Source: an uncultured Opitutia bacterium
GTDB lineage: Bacteria > Verrucomicrobiota > Verrucomicrobiia > Opitutales > Opitutaceae
NCBI GenBank assembly: GCA_903872505.1
Contig: CAIQKV010000113.1
Coordinates: forward strand, 1-52,269
Reading direction: 5' to 3'
DNA: 52,269 nucleotides
The notes beneath the pieces are model-generated. The model was not told the origin of the DNA. It made no database searches and saw only the letters and a program-made list of their open reading frames with translations. Shown here piece after piece: positions 1 through 8,677 of the stretch (position 1 is the first letter of the stretch; each line of letters begins with the position of its first letter). Both the position numbers and the translations under genes were made by a program.

Positions 1-512
1 ATGATCTCGATGACCTGCGTGCTCATGGTCAGCAGGGTGGTGGTGGACGATTTCAGCAGTTCCAGGAAGCGCGTATTCCGGATGCTCTCGGCCATGGCGG
101 CGGTGTGGTGCGAGCGGTCGAGGTAACCCGCAATGGCCTCTCGGATCTGGGGCTCGTGGCCGACCAGCGACTTCACCTGTGCGACCAGCGTTGGCACCGT
201 GAAGACAAGGAGTGCAAGCGTGAGGACGGCCCCGGCACCAAACACGGTGCTGATGGCGAAAACCCGGCCAACCTTGCGTCGCTCCAGCCAGGTGACGAGA
301 GGATGCAAGGCGCCGGTCAGCATCATCGCCATCACCAGCACCATCAGCGCCGGCACGACATGCAGGAGCAGCCACAGGCCGGCAAGCAGGGCCAGGACGA
401 TGAGCAGAGACTTCAGTGACAGCTCGATGCGCACCACCGCGGGTCCGGTGGTGGTCACGGGGTTGGGCCCGGGAACAGCGCGGGGCGGCAGACGGGTGCC
501 AGCTGATTCCAT
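1..512 (-). CDS. AI-2E family transporter, N-terminal part (runs off the left edge)
   Basis: The reading frame stays open from the start codon to the window edge, giving about 170 residues. A short hydrophilic leader is followed by two close hydrophobic segments rich in Leu, Val and Met, a basic turn (LERRKVGR), another membrane segment and then an amphipathic stretch. This is the N-terminal pattern of the AI-2E/YdiK/PerM exporter family, polytopic inner-membrane proteins of about 350 residues. An AGGA box lies 7 bases before the ATG at 512; an in-frame ATG at 518 has the box too close. The substrate cannot be told from this part. The family has members linked to autoinducer-2 export and others to Na+/H+ exchange. 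The C-terminal half lies outside the window. Confidence 0.8.
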   Translation of the reverse strand, partial: MESAGTRLPPRAVPGPNPVTTTGPAVVRIELSLKSLLIVLALLAGLWLLLHVVPALMVLVMAMMLTGALHPLVTWLERRKVGRVFAISTVFGAGAVLTLALLVFTVPTLVAQVKSLVGHEPQIREAIAGYLDRSHHTAAMAESIRNTRFLELLKSSTTTLLTMSTQVIEI

Positions 513-660
513 GGTCATGTCCTGTCATTGACACCACCGAACCGGTTAAGTCTCCCGCCCGGGGATGCAGGGCGCTAACGGCAGCCAGTTTATGCCAGAG
601 GTTAGGGCCCGGTGAGTCGAATCTGTTTGCCCGGGAGCGGAATTGTCGCCGGCCTTGGGC

Positions 661-807
661 ATGGGCACGAAGTATCTCCCGACAAACAAGGACCGGAAGG
701 CCGGCCAGCGGTTTTTGCAGCAGCAGCGTCCGCTGCCGTTTTTCCAAAAACCGGCGGACAAGCAGCCGGCGGAAAAGCAACCCGCCAAGAAGTCAAAGAA
801 GTCGTAG
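661..807 (+). CDS. Small basic hypothetical protein (48 aa)
   Basis: This 48-codon frame lies between the AI-2E transporter and the GH2 gene. It opens MGTKYLPTNKD and becomes rich in Lys, Gln and Pro, ending in a Lys-rich tail (PAKKSKKS). An in-frame TTG at 643 sits 5 bases after GGGAG and could be the true start, adding six residues. There is no membrane segment and no Cys. The composition is unlike a random GC-rich frame, which would be Ala/Arg/Gly rich, and this is the main reason to list it. A nucleic-acid-binding or ribosome-associated role is possible but only a guess from charge. It may be noncoding. Confidence 0.4.
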   Translation: MGTKYLPTNKDRKAGQRFLQQQRPLPFFQKPADKQPAEKQPAKKSKKS

Positions 808-899
808 CTGCAGGATGCCGCTCCGGGCGGCGCGCCACGACGCTCGCGGCCAGTTTGGATTTGACGCGGATGCGTTGCCGCCCCGGCCTTGTTCGCCCG

Positions 900-2855
900 A
901 TGAAACAGACGCTCCCGCTGGTGACCGAGTGGAAGGTGATGCATGCCGAGCCGTGGCTCGGCCCGACCACGGCCTGCTCGGCCCTGCCGCTGGCCGAGCG
1001 CTGGGTGGCCGCCGAGGTGCCGGGTGACGTGCACCTCGACTACGAGCGCGCCGGGTTGATCGCCGACCCGTTCTTCGGCACCAACCACGACCATTGCCGC
1101 TGGATGGAGGAATGGGATTGGTGGTACCGCACGGACTTGGTCCCGCCGACGCCGGGCCCCGGCCAGCGGCTGCACTTGCTGTTCGAAGGGCTCGATGTCT
1201 TTGCCACCGTCTATCTCAACGGGAAGGAAATCGGCCGGAACCAGAACATGTTTACGCCGCTCCGCGTGGACGTGACCGACTTCGTGCTGCCCGGGACCAA
1301 TCGGCTCGAGGTCTGCCTCGGCTCGCCGGTTTCGCCGCCGGGGCGTCTGCCGTCGCCCGAGGTCCGCGGCTACGGCTCGCCCCTGCGCCTGCAGGTGCGC
1401 AAGGCCCAGTCCTGCTACGGCTGGAACATCACGCCACGCCTCGTCACGATCGGCATCTGGAAACCCGTTTCCTGGCTGCTCGTCGAGCCGGCGGAGTTCG
1501 CGGATGTGTTTGTCAGCACCATCGCGCTCCGGCCGGACGGCTCCGCCGAGCTCGAGGCGCTGGTCGAGTTGCGCCACAACCACGGCGCGCCCGGCCCGGT
1601 TGAGGTCGATCTCACGGTGGCCGGCCAACTGCGCACCTTCGCCCTGCCGGGCGACCCGGCCGGCGGCCGCCACGTCGAGCGCTTCACCGTGCCGCAGGCG
1701 CGGCTCTGGTGGCCGCACGACCACGGCGCGCAGCCGCTCTACGAATGGAGCGCGGTGCTGCGCCGCGACGGCCGCGAGCTGGACCGGCGCATGGGCCGGT
1801 TCGGCATCCGCACGGTGGACCTCATCCAGGAGCCCGCAGCGGACGGCACCACCTCGTTCATCGTGGCGGTGAACGGGCGGAAAATCTTCCTCAAGGGCAT
1901 GAACTGGACGCCGGTGGACGCGATCTATGCCCGGATCAACGACGCCCGGTACCGCGAGCTGCTGCTCGTGACCAAGGACGCCTGCATCAACGCGCTCCGC
2001 GTCTGGGGCGGCGGCATCTACGAGCACGACTCGTTCTACGCGCAGTGCGACGAGCTCGGGATCCTCGTCACGCACGACTTCATGTTTGCCTGCGGCTGCT
2101 ATCCGCAGGACCCGGCGTTTCTCGCGGAGGCGCGCCGCGAGGCGGAGTTCCAGGTGCGGCGGCTGCGGCACTTCGCCTGCGTGGCCGTCTGGTTCGGCGA
2201 CAATGAGAACGACGTGCTGGCCGACCTGAGTTTCAACTACCCGGCCTACCGCCACAACCGGCTGAGCAAGGAAATCCTGCGCGACGTGGTGCGGGCGCAC
2301 GCGCCGCTCACACCCTACGTGCCGACCTCGCCGTATTCGCCGAGCGTGTATGACCAGAACTCGCCGCGCGAGGGCGACTGCCACCTCTGGGCCCACGGCC
2401 AGTCGTACAAGGCCGAGATATTCTCCACGGCGCAGCCGCGGATGGTGACGGAGATCGGCCACATGGGCATGCCCGACATGGCCGTGATCGAGCGGTTCGT
2501 CAGCCCCGACCAGCGCTGGCCGATTTGGAACGAGGAATACCTGACCCACGGCTCCGACTGCACGCGGCTGGACCGGCGCGGTTTGCTCTGGTCGATGTTC
2601 CAGAGCATCCAGGCGCGCGGCTGGGAGGAGCCAAAGTCGCTGGAGGACCTGATCACCAAGATGCAGCAGCTCCACTCCGAGGCCTCGCAGTATTGGATCG
2701 AACTCTACGCCGGGCAGCCGGACTGCTGGGGCATCTTCCTCTGGAGCCTCTCGGACTGCTGGCCACAGATCTCTCCCGCCTACGTCGCGTATCCCTTCCA
2801 CCCAAAACCCGCGCTGGGCGCGGTCAAGGCGGCATACTCCCGCGTCTCGCGGTGA
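900..2855 (+). CDS. Glycoside hydrolase family 2, beta-mannosidase-like
   Basis: The 651-residue protein has the GH2 order: an N-terminal jelly-roll sugar-binding domain (about 1-180), an immunoglobulin-like domain (about 190-290) and a TIM barrel (about 290-630). The acid/base glutamate is E436 in the GDNEN motif and the nucleophile is E518 in MVTEIG. LRVWGGGIYE and the early GTNHDHCRWMEEWDWWY match beta-mannosidases (EC 3.2.1.25) better than beta-galactosidases. It is shorter than the usual 800 or more residues because the C-terminal beta domains are nearly absent. I chose the ATG at 900 because the family fold starts there; the frame is open further upstream. No signal peptide is seen, so it probably acts on imported mannosides in the cytoplasm. 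The phosphatase gene follows after 25 bases. Confidence 0.88.
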   Translation: MKQTLPLVTEWKVMHAEPWLGPTTACSALPLAERWVAAEVPGDVHLDYERAGLIADPFFGTNHDHCRWMEEWDWWYRTDLVPPTPGPGQRLHLLFEGLDVFATVYLNGKEIGRNQNMFTPLRVDVTDFVLPGTNRLEVCLGSPVSPPGRLPSPEVRGYGSPLRLQVRKAQSCYGWNITPRLVTIGIWKPVSWLLVEPAEFADVFVSTIALRPDGSAELEALVELRHNHGAPGPVEVDLTVAGQLRTFALPGDPAGGRHVERFTVPQARLWWPHDHGAQPLYEWSAVLRRDGRELDRRMGRFGIRTVDLIQEPAADGTTSFIVAVNGRKIFLKGMNWTPVDAIYARINDARYRELLLVTKDACINALRVWGGGIYEHDSFYAQCDELGILVTHDFMFACGCYPQDPAFLAEARREAEFQVRRLRHFACVAVWFGDNENDVLADLSFNYPAYRHNRLSKEILRDVVRAHAPLTPYVPTSPYSPSVYDQNSPREGDCHLWAHGQSYKAEIFSTAQPRMVTEIGHMGMPDMAVIERFVSPDQRWPIWNEEYLTHGSDCTRLDRRGLLWSMFQSIQARGWEEPKSLEDLITKMQQLHSEASQYWIELYAGQPDCWGIFLWSLSDCWPQISPAYVAYPFHPKPALGAVKAAYSRVSR

Positions 2856-2880
2856 CCGGCCGCGCGCCAACCATCCTGCC

Positions 2881-3600
2881 ATGACTTTCCCATCCTGCGT
2901 CACCCGCATCCTCCTCGCTGCCGCCTGCTGGACCGGCCTGGCGGCCGCGGCGGAAACCACTCCCACGCCCGCTGCCGTGGCGGCCCCGGCGTACACCCGC
3001 ACGCTCTACCTCATCCGTCATGGCGCGTACGACAGCCAGCAGCAGGGCGACGAGGACGTCGTCAACGGCCTGACTCCGCTCGGGCGCGCCGAGGCGCGGC
3101 TCACCGCCGCCCGCCTGCGGGCCATGCCGGTTGAGTTCTCGTCGCTGACCTCCAGCACGATGACCCGGGCGCGGCAGACGGCGGAGATTATCGGCGAAGC
3201 GTTTCCCCAACTCAAACCCGTGGCCACGCCCGACCTGCGGGAATGCCTCCCGCGCACCCACCGCACCGAGGTCACGAAGGGCAAGACCCCCGCGGAGCTC
3301 GATGCCGCCGAGGCGCAGCTCAATCAGGCCTTCGCGAAATATTTTGTCCCGGCCCGCGGCTCCGACCGGCACGACATCCTCGTCTGCCACGGCAACGTCA
3401 TCCGCTACTTGGTGATGAAGGCGCTGGGCGTGGACCCGCAGGGCTGGCTCGGGCTGTCGGTCGCGCATTGCAGCCTGACGATCATCCAGGTGTCGCCGCA
3501 GGGTGTGTTCAAGGTGCTCGCCGTGGGGGATGCCGGGCACATTCCGCCCAGCCTGCTGAGCGGACTCGGCCGGCCCGACCCGCCTTATCCGGTCCCCTGA
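2881..3600 (+). CDS. Secreted histidine phosphatase (phosphoglycerate mutase-like)
   Basis: A 239-residue branch-1 histidine phosphatase. An N-terminal signal peptide (about 1-24, hydrophobic core ILLAAACWTGLAAAA) precedes the catalytic RHG motif at 46-48, with H47 as the phospho-acceptor. The second histidine is H170 in VCHGN and the likely proton donor is E121. The spacing and LYLIRHGAYD resemble the PGAM5/SixA-like phosphatases rather than glycolytic mutases. Because of the signal peptide it should act in the periplasm or outside. It lies 25 bases after the GH2 gene and may be co-transcribed. The physiological substrate is unknown. Confidence 0.85.
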   Translation: MTFPSCVTRILLAAACWTGLAAAAETTPTPAAVAAPAYTRTLYLIRHGAYDSQQQGDEDVVNGLTPLGRAEARLTAARLRAMPVEFSSLTSSTMTRARQTAEIIGEAFPQLKPVATPDLRECLPRTHRTEVTKGKTPAELDAAEAQLNQAFAKYFVPARGSDRHDILVCHGNVIRYLVMKALGVDPQGWLGLSVAHCSLTIIQVSPQGVFKVLAVGDAGHIPPSLLSGLGRPDPPYPVP

Positions 3601-3682
3601 GCCGCTCCACGGCCGTTGGCAATCGGCGGTACGCACTTGCCATCTGCCGCTTCCATTCTCCCTTTGCCGCTCCAAACCACTC

Positions 3683-4765
3683 ATGCACCACGCCTCCCTG
3701 TTCACTCCCGTCACCCTGGGTTCACTGACCCTGCCGAACCGCATCATCATGGCGGCGCTCACGCGCTGCCGCGCGGACGCAGACCATGTTCCGACCGACA
3801 TCATGGCCGAGTACTATGCCCAGCGCGCCAGCGCCGGGCTCATCATTTCCGAGGCCACAATGGCGATCGAGGGCAATTCCGCCTTCGGCGGGCGCGAGCC
3901 GGGCATCTATTCCGACGCGCAGGTGTCGGCCTGGCGGAAGGTGACGGCGGCCGTGCATGCCCAGGGCGGCCGGATCGTCCTCCAGATTTGGCACGGCGGC
4001 CGCGCCTGCCACTCCTTGCTGAACCACGGGGCCCAGCCCGTGGCGCCGAGCGCGCTGCGGATCACCAATGACGAGACGCATACGCCCGAGGGCAAGAAGC
4101 CGTACGAGACGCCACGCGCGCTCCGCGACGACGAACTGCCCGGCATCGTGGCCGGCTTCCGCCGTGCGGCGCAAAACGCGCAGGCGGCGGGCTTCGACGG
4201 GGTGGAGGTCCACGGCGCGAATGGCTACCTGCTGGACGAGTTCCTGCGGGACGGCAGCAACCAGCGCAGCGGTCCCTACGGCGGCCCGCTCGCGAATCGC
4301 GCCCGCCTGCTGCTCGAGGTGGTGGACGCCGCCATCGGTGTCTGGGGGGCGGGTCGCGTGGGCGTGCGCATCTCCCCGCTGAACAGTTTCAACGAGATGA
4401 AGGACAGCGACCCGGTGGCGCTGACGACGCATGTCGCCACGCAACTCAACCAGCGTGGCATCGCGTACCTCGACCTGATGCGCGCCGACTTCTTTGGAGT
4501 GCAAAAGGGTGATGTCGTCACACCGGCCCGCGCCGCCTTCAAGGGCGCGCTGGTCGGCAACATGGGCTACACGCCGGCCGAGGCCGCGGAGGCGGTCACG
4601 GCGGGCACGCTGGCCGCGGTCGCCTTCGGGCATCACTACGTGAGCAACCCGGATCTCGTGGCCCGGGTGCGCGCCGGCGCGGCCCTCGTTGAGCCCGACC
4701 CAGCTACGTTCTACAGCCCGGGTGCGCGCGGCTATGTGGATTATCCCATGTTGCCGGCGGCGTAG
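3683..4765 (+). CDS. Alkene reductase, old yellow enzyme family (FMN)
   Basis: A full-length 360-residue TIM-barrel flavoprotein of the NemA/OYE class. The N-terminus has the FMN-proximal LPNRIIMAALTR segment. QIWHGGRACH is the conserved barrel strand, and HGANGYLLDEFLRDGSNQR carries the His/Asn substrate pair and the following Tyr. GNMGYTPAEA and AFGHHYVSNPDL are the phosphate-binding end of the barrel. It should reduce activated C=C bonds or nitro groups with NAD(P)H. It is cytoplasmic, with no signal peptide. The start is the ATG at 3683, 82 bases after the phosphatase gene. Its stop is only 18 bases from the stop of the convergent membrane protein gene, leaving almost no room for a terminator. 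Confidence 0.9.
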   Translation: MHHASLFTPVTLGSLTLPNRIIMAALTRCRADADHVPTDIMAEYYAQRASAGLIISEATMAIEGNSAFGGREPGIYSDAQVSAWRKVTAAVHAQGGRIVLQIWHGGRACHSLLNHGAQPVAPSALRITNDETHTPEGKKPYETPRALRDDELPGIVAGFRRAAQNAQAAGFDGVEVHGANGYLLDEFLRDGSNQRSGPYGGPLANRARLLLEVVDAAIGVWGAGRVGVRISPLNSFNEMKDSDPVALTTHVATQLNQRGIAYLDLMRADFFGVQKGDVVTPARAAFKGALVGNMGYTPAEAAEAVTAGTLAAVAFGHHYVSNPDLVARVRAGAALVEPDPATFYSPGARGYVDYPMLPAA

Positions 4766-4783
4766 GCCGGAGTTGCCGGCTGT

Positions 4784-6505
4784 TCAACGCGGACTGGAAT
4801 TGGCGCTGGCCGAGCGTGCGAGTTCGCGCCACTCGGCGTCATTCAGCGGAAACCGCTCGTACCGGTAGGCGTTGGGATCGAGCGGCACATCGGCGGGCCT
4901 GCTCCCCGCGGGGCGGTCCAGGGTGTAGCGCGCCCAGCGGAACCAGCCCCGGGGATGAATCTCGGAAAACGGGTGGGCGGGATCCAGCGGCAGTTTCATC
5001 TTCCTCTGCGCGCGCAATTCGCTGCGGTTGAGGTCCTGGATCATGATGCTGACCACATCCTTTGCCACGTAGATGCCGAACCCGCCAAGATCCGTCGAGG
5101 TCTTGCCCTCGTGGGCCAGGTAATGCGGCAGCAGGTGCCACCCGGCAAAGCCGAAGGGCACATCGGGTAGCTCGGTCGGCTGCATCCAGCCCGCCCGCAT
5201 CGCTTTTTCCAGCACCGAGCAGGCGGCAGTCCGCTGGTCTACTGTTTGTCTGAGCGGTCCGGTCGCACGAACCTGCAGCACGATGATCCCCAGCACCAGG
5301 GCTCCGCCCAGAGCTGGCCCCAGCCAGCGCAACCGGACGGGACGGGGGATTTCCGCAGCCGTACCGGCCGACCGCGACCTGACCGCGAAGAACGCCAAGA
5401 GCGCCGCATCCACCAGGTAATAGTCCCACAGCTCCGCGCGCAGGCTCGTCAGCAGCAGGGCCGCCAAGGCCGCGCCCAGAAACGCCACGCGGAACGAGGG
5501 AGGGGCGAGCAGCCAGCCAACGGCGGCCGCGACCACGAGGCTCCGCAGATAGGACACTGCCCAGACATTTTCAAAAAACGGATGTTCGAAGGACAGGAGG
5601 ATCGAGTTGGCGACGAGCGGCAGTGTCGCCAGCAGCCCGAGCGCGACCGCGGCAGTGGCGACCCGGTATACTGTCCCTGGCCGCGGTTCGCCGGGCTGGG
5701 GTCGCAGCAAGCGCAGCAACAGCGCGGCGCATCCCGTCGCCACCGCCAGCACCCAGAGTCCGATCTTCAAGTTCATCCAGACAGTCGGGAGGCTCAGCCG
5801 GGCGAGCAGTTGGCTGGTGAGATACCGTTGCGCATGGGTTTCGTTGGCGAAGGTGCGGAGCAGGAGAAACCAGACTGCCGCCGCGATCACCAGCAACGCC
5901 GGAACTCTCAGCCGGGCGATCGTTTTCTCGCGCAGGGCAGCCGCCGCTCCGGCCAGCACGGGAAGGGCCAGCCAGGCCACCGCGCCCTGGCGGCTGGCAA
6001 CCGCGACCGCCCACGCGAGAAAGAAGCCCGCCCAGCGTTCCCGGCCGGCGCACCATAGCGCGGCGAGGAGGCAGGGGAGGTAGACCACCATCGCCGTGTA
6101 CTCGACCTGTTTCCAGATGACGGTGGGGAACGTGAGCAGGATCAGGGCGATGCCGGCACTCGCGAATGGGCCGAAGCCGCGATCCCGCGCGATCCGGCAC
6201 GCCAGCCAGCAGGAAACCGCACTCAGCACCGTCTGCAGCGCGATGGTCGCCCAATACATGCTCCCGGTGGCCTTGAAGATGGCCGCCGATACGGCGACCA
6301 GCGACAGCGACCATGGCTCCAGGAAGTCGTCGGTCCAGGGCCGTCCGTGCCGGATGGTTTCGATGACCGAGCGCAGGTAGCCGAAATCATCGTTCATCGC
6401 GATTGGCCACGCCGGCAGGATGGCCCAGACCAGCAGGCCGAAGGCGATTGCCACGCCGAGGAACAGGAGACCTTCGCGCCCGCGGGGATGGGGAGGGGAG
6501 ATCAT
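4784..6505 (-). CDS. Polytopic membrane protein, GT-C glycosyltransferase-like
   Basis: A 573-residue protein with about 10-12 hydrophobic segments in the first 400 residues and a soluble C-terminal domain of about 130 residues. Just after the first membrane helix there is an acidic NDDFGY motif, the position where GT-C mannosyl- and arabinosyltransferases (the glycosyltransferase 39/PMT fold) carry their catalytic acidic pair. This is the basis for the suggestion; no closer family is recognised. If right, it would use a lipid-linked sugar donor on the periplasmic face. The GxGYxYP gene lies 67 bases upstream on the same strand and the GH28-like gene before that, so these three probably form one operon concerned with a glycan. 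Confidence 0.6.
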   Translation of the reverse strand: MISPPHPRGREGLLFLGVAIAFGLLVWAILPAWPIAMNDDFGYLRSVIETIRHGRPWTDDFLEPWSLSLVAVSAAIFKATGSMYWATIALQTVLSAVSCWLACRIARDRGFGPFASAGIALILLTFPTVIWKQVEYTAMVVYLPCLLAALWCAGRERWAGFFLAWAVAVASRQGAVAWLALPVLAGAAAALREKTIARLRVPALLVIAAAVWFLLLRTFANETHAQRYLTSQLLARLSLPTVWMNLKIGLWVLAVATGCAALLLRLLRPQPGEPRPGTVYRVATAAVALGLLATLPLVANSILLSFEHPFFENVWAVSYLRSLVVAAAVGWLLAPPSFRVAFLGAALAALLLTSLRAELWDYYLVDAALLAFFAVRSRSAGTAAEIPRPVRLRWLGPALGGALVLGIIVLQVRATGPLRQTVDQRTAACSVLEKAMRAGWMQPTELPDVPFGFAGWHLLPHYLAHEGKTSTDLGGFGIYVAKDVVSIMIQDLNRSELRAQRKMKLPLDPAHPFSEIHPRGWFRWARYTLDRPAGSRPADVPLDPNAYRYERFPLNDAEWRELARSASANSSPR

Positions 6506-6572
6506 CAGGCGGCGGGGCGGAGAATCGTTGGAAAACGCTGTGGTGAATGTGCCCGAAGCTACGCGATCACCC

Positions 6573-8624
6573 TCACGGCAGGCACCGCTCCTGGAACGTG
6601 GGATTCGACCCGGCCATGGTCAGGAAGAGATCCAGCGGCACGATTTCGAAATCCGGGCCGAGCCGGTCGCAGATCCGCTTCACCCGGGCCACGTCGCTGT
6701 TCTCCCGCACGTGGACGAGGAGAAAGTAGGGGCGGGCGGGATTGATTTCCGCCAGTTCCGTGAGGTCGGCCGCCGCCGCCGCCTCGGGCTTGGCCGCCGA
6801 GAGGTAATAGTCATACGAGAGCAACGCCCGATGGTCCCGGACCGCGTAGGTGTTGGCCGCGTAATACCCGTTCAGGAAGCCGAGCGCGTCCGGCATGCCC
6901 CGGAAATAGTCGTCCACCACTGCCCGCGGCAGGTTGTTTTCCCCCGCCTCGGTCTTGTCGCCAGCGTAGTCCATGATCTCGAACACCCGCAGGTCCAGCT
7001 TCGCCATCAGGCCCCGGGCCAGCTCGATTTCCTTCGGCCGCCACTCCGGGGGAAACGCCCGCGGATACATGTAGGATGAGCCGGAGAGGGCCGCGATGAA
7101 GTAGTCATTCGGGCTCGCCTGCGCATAGTAGAACTCGAGCATGGCCGGGGAAAGCTGGAGAAACTTCATCGACACCTCCCAGGCGTAGGGAATCGAGCCG
7201 CGGCCCGGCCGGACCCAGGCGCCGATGCCCAACCCGTCGGTCTGCACGAGCGCCACGTAGACTTTCTTCTGGGGCGGGTACGTTTTGCGGGCGGTCACGT
7301 TGTGGTGGTTCTTGAACTGGAACCCCGGGGTCACCGGGACCCCGACCAGGAAGCTCGTGTTCGGCATCGTGTTGAGGCCGTCCGACGTCAGCGCGTAGGA
7401 GGAGGTCAGGGTGATCATCTCCTCCTCAGTGTCCTTCTTGTAGGAGTGCCAGCCCCAGACCTGGCCGAGGGGTTTCATTTCCTGCAGCAGGCTGCGGGTC
7501 AGGCCATATTCCTGCGTGTCGCTGGCGCGGGCGGACAGGTCGGAGAAAAACGCCCGCTTCATCATGCCGTAGTCCGCCGCGGCCGGCATGAGCACCGGCC
7601 CGTGCTCGCCGCCGAGCCAGCCGATGACGTCCCGGGAGCAGCGGCTCCAGTATTTCTCCTTGGCCCAGGTGTAGATCTCGTAGTCCGACTTGCCGGCGAA
7701 CCGGCCGCGGAAGTCGTCAATTTCCTTCAGGCCGTGCAGGCGCGCGAGGGGGATCTGGTCCTCCGTGATGACGATGCCCTGCTCCAGGCCCGCGAGCGTG
7801 TAGGACACAATCAGGGACGTGCGGACATTTTTGTCCCAGACGATGTAGCCCTTCACCTGGTCGGAGAAGACCGTGAGCGCCTCATCCAGCGTGACCAGTT
7901 GGCGGAAGGTGAAATGTTTTTCGGTTTCCAGGTAGCGGAGCAGTTCCTCCGTATAGTTGAAGGGGTACTTGGGCCCGAAGGTGAAATACAGCAGCGGCGC
8001 CTTCTGGTTCACGATCCCCTGGAGCGAGATCAGGCAGGCCTGCTCGGGCAGCCGAGAATTGATGTTCCAGTCGTCCGCGAGCTTCATGGCGTACGCGTTG
8101 TCGGCGTTTTCGCGCTTGTAGACGTAGCTGATTTCCGGGCCGGTCTGGCGGGTGTTGCGAGTCACGCGGCAGGTGAGGAGATCCCGGTGGGCGGACAGCT
8201 CGAAGACGCGCGTGACGCACAGATTGGTGGTGCCCTGCGAGGTGGCGGCGGCAAAACTCTCGGTGAGACGGAGCACTTCCGGACCCTCCCACCGGGCCGT
8301 CACCTGCTTCTGCCCGCCAGCGGGCAGCCGCACGGCCATGAACAGGTCATCCGCGAAGGAGCCATCGGTGATTCCAACCGGCTGCGGCTGGCCGTCGGTT
8401 TTCACGGTCAGCTTCTCCTGGAAAGGCCGCCGCGGCCCCCGCCAGGTCGAGATCGTGACCTCGCCCGGGCCGACGGCGAACTCCACCGTGGCCTGCTGAA
8501 AGTAGTCCAGGTCCGAGCTCTGGGCCTTGATCAGCTTCCATTTGCCATTGAAGGCGCTCTCCTGGGCGCCGGCCCAGGCGGCCAGCACCGCGAATGCAAC
8601 GCAGAGTCGGGCGATCGTTCTCAT
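6573..8624 (-). CDS. GxGYxYP-type putative glycoside hydrolase, secreted
   Basis: A 683-residue protein with a clear signal peptide (MRTIARLCVAFAVLAAWAG, cleavage near residue 20). An N-terminal beta-rich domain (about 25-170) is followed by a large alpha/beta domain. Around residue 515 it reads GSSYMYPRAFPPEW, a variant of the GxGYxYP signature (third position Ser instead of Gly) that names this family of putative glycoside hydrolases. The family is known mostly from Verrucomicrobiota, Planctomycetota and Bacteroidota; its activity is, to my knowledge, not biochemically settled. It lies 53 bases after the GH28-like gene in the same direction. Confidence 0.72.
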   Translation of the reverse strand: MRTIARLCVAFAVLAAWAGAQESAFNGKWKLIKAQSSDLDYFQQATVEFAVGPGEVTISTWRGPRRPFQEKLTVKTDGQPQPVGITDGSFADDLFMAVRLPAGGQKQVTARWEGPEVLRLTESFAAATSQGTTNLCVTRVFELSAHRDLLTCRVTRNTRQTGPEISYVYKRENADNAYAMKLADDWNINSRLPEQACLISLQGIVNQKAPLLYFTFGPKYPFNYTEELLRYLETEKHFTFRQLVTLDEALTVFSDQVKGYIVWDKNVRTSLIVSYTLAGLEQGIVITEDQIPLARLHGLKEIDDFRGRFAGKSDYEIYTWAKEKYWSRCSRDVIGWLGGEHGPVLMPAAADYGMMKRAFFSDLSARASDTQEYGLTRSLLQEMKPLGQVWGWHSYKKDTEEEMITLTSSYALTSDGLNTMPNTSFLVGVPVTPGFQFKNHHNVTARKTYPPQKKVYVALVQTDGLGIGAWVRPGRGSIPYAWEVSMKFLQLSPAMLEFYYAQASPNDYFIAALSGSSYMYPRAFPPEWRPKEIELARGLMAKLDLRVFEIMDYAGDKTEAGENNLPRAVVDDYFRGMPDALGFLNGYYAANTYAVRDHRALLSYDYYLSAAKPEAAAAADLTELAEINPARPYFLLVHVRENSDVARVKRICDRLGPDFEIVPLDLFLTMAGSNPTFQERCLP

Positions 8625-8677
8625 GGGATTTCGGTGGGAAAGGGAGCCGCGGTGCGGACCGGATGCGCGCTGGCTGG

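Noticed and set aside
546..3002. Very long open frame (818 codons) on the minus strand opposite the GH2 and phosphatase genes
   Set aside because: It is rich in Arg, Ala, Gly and Val with no motifs, as expected for the shadow of GC-rich genes; the plus-strand genes have full catalytic motifs.
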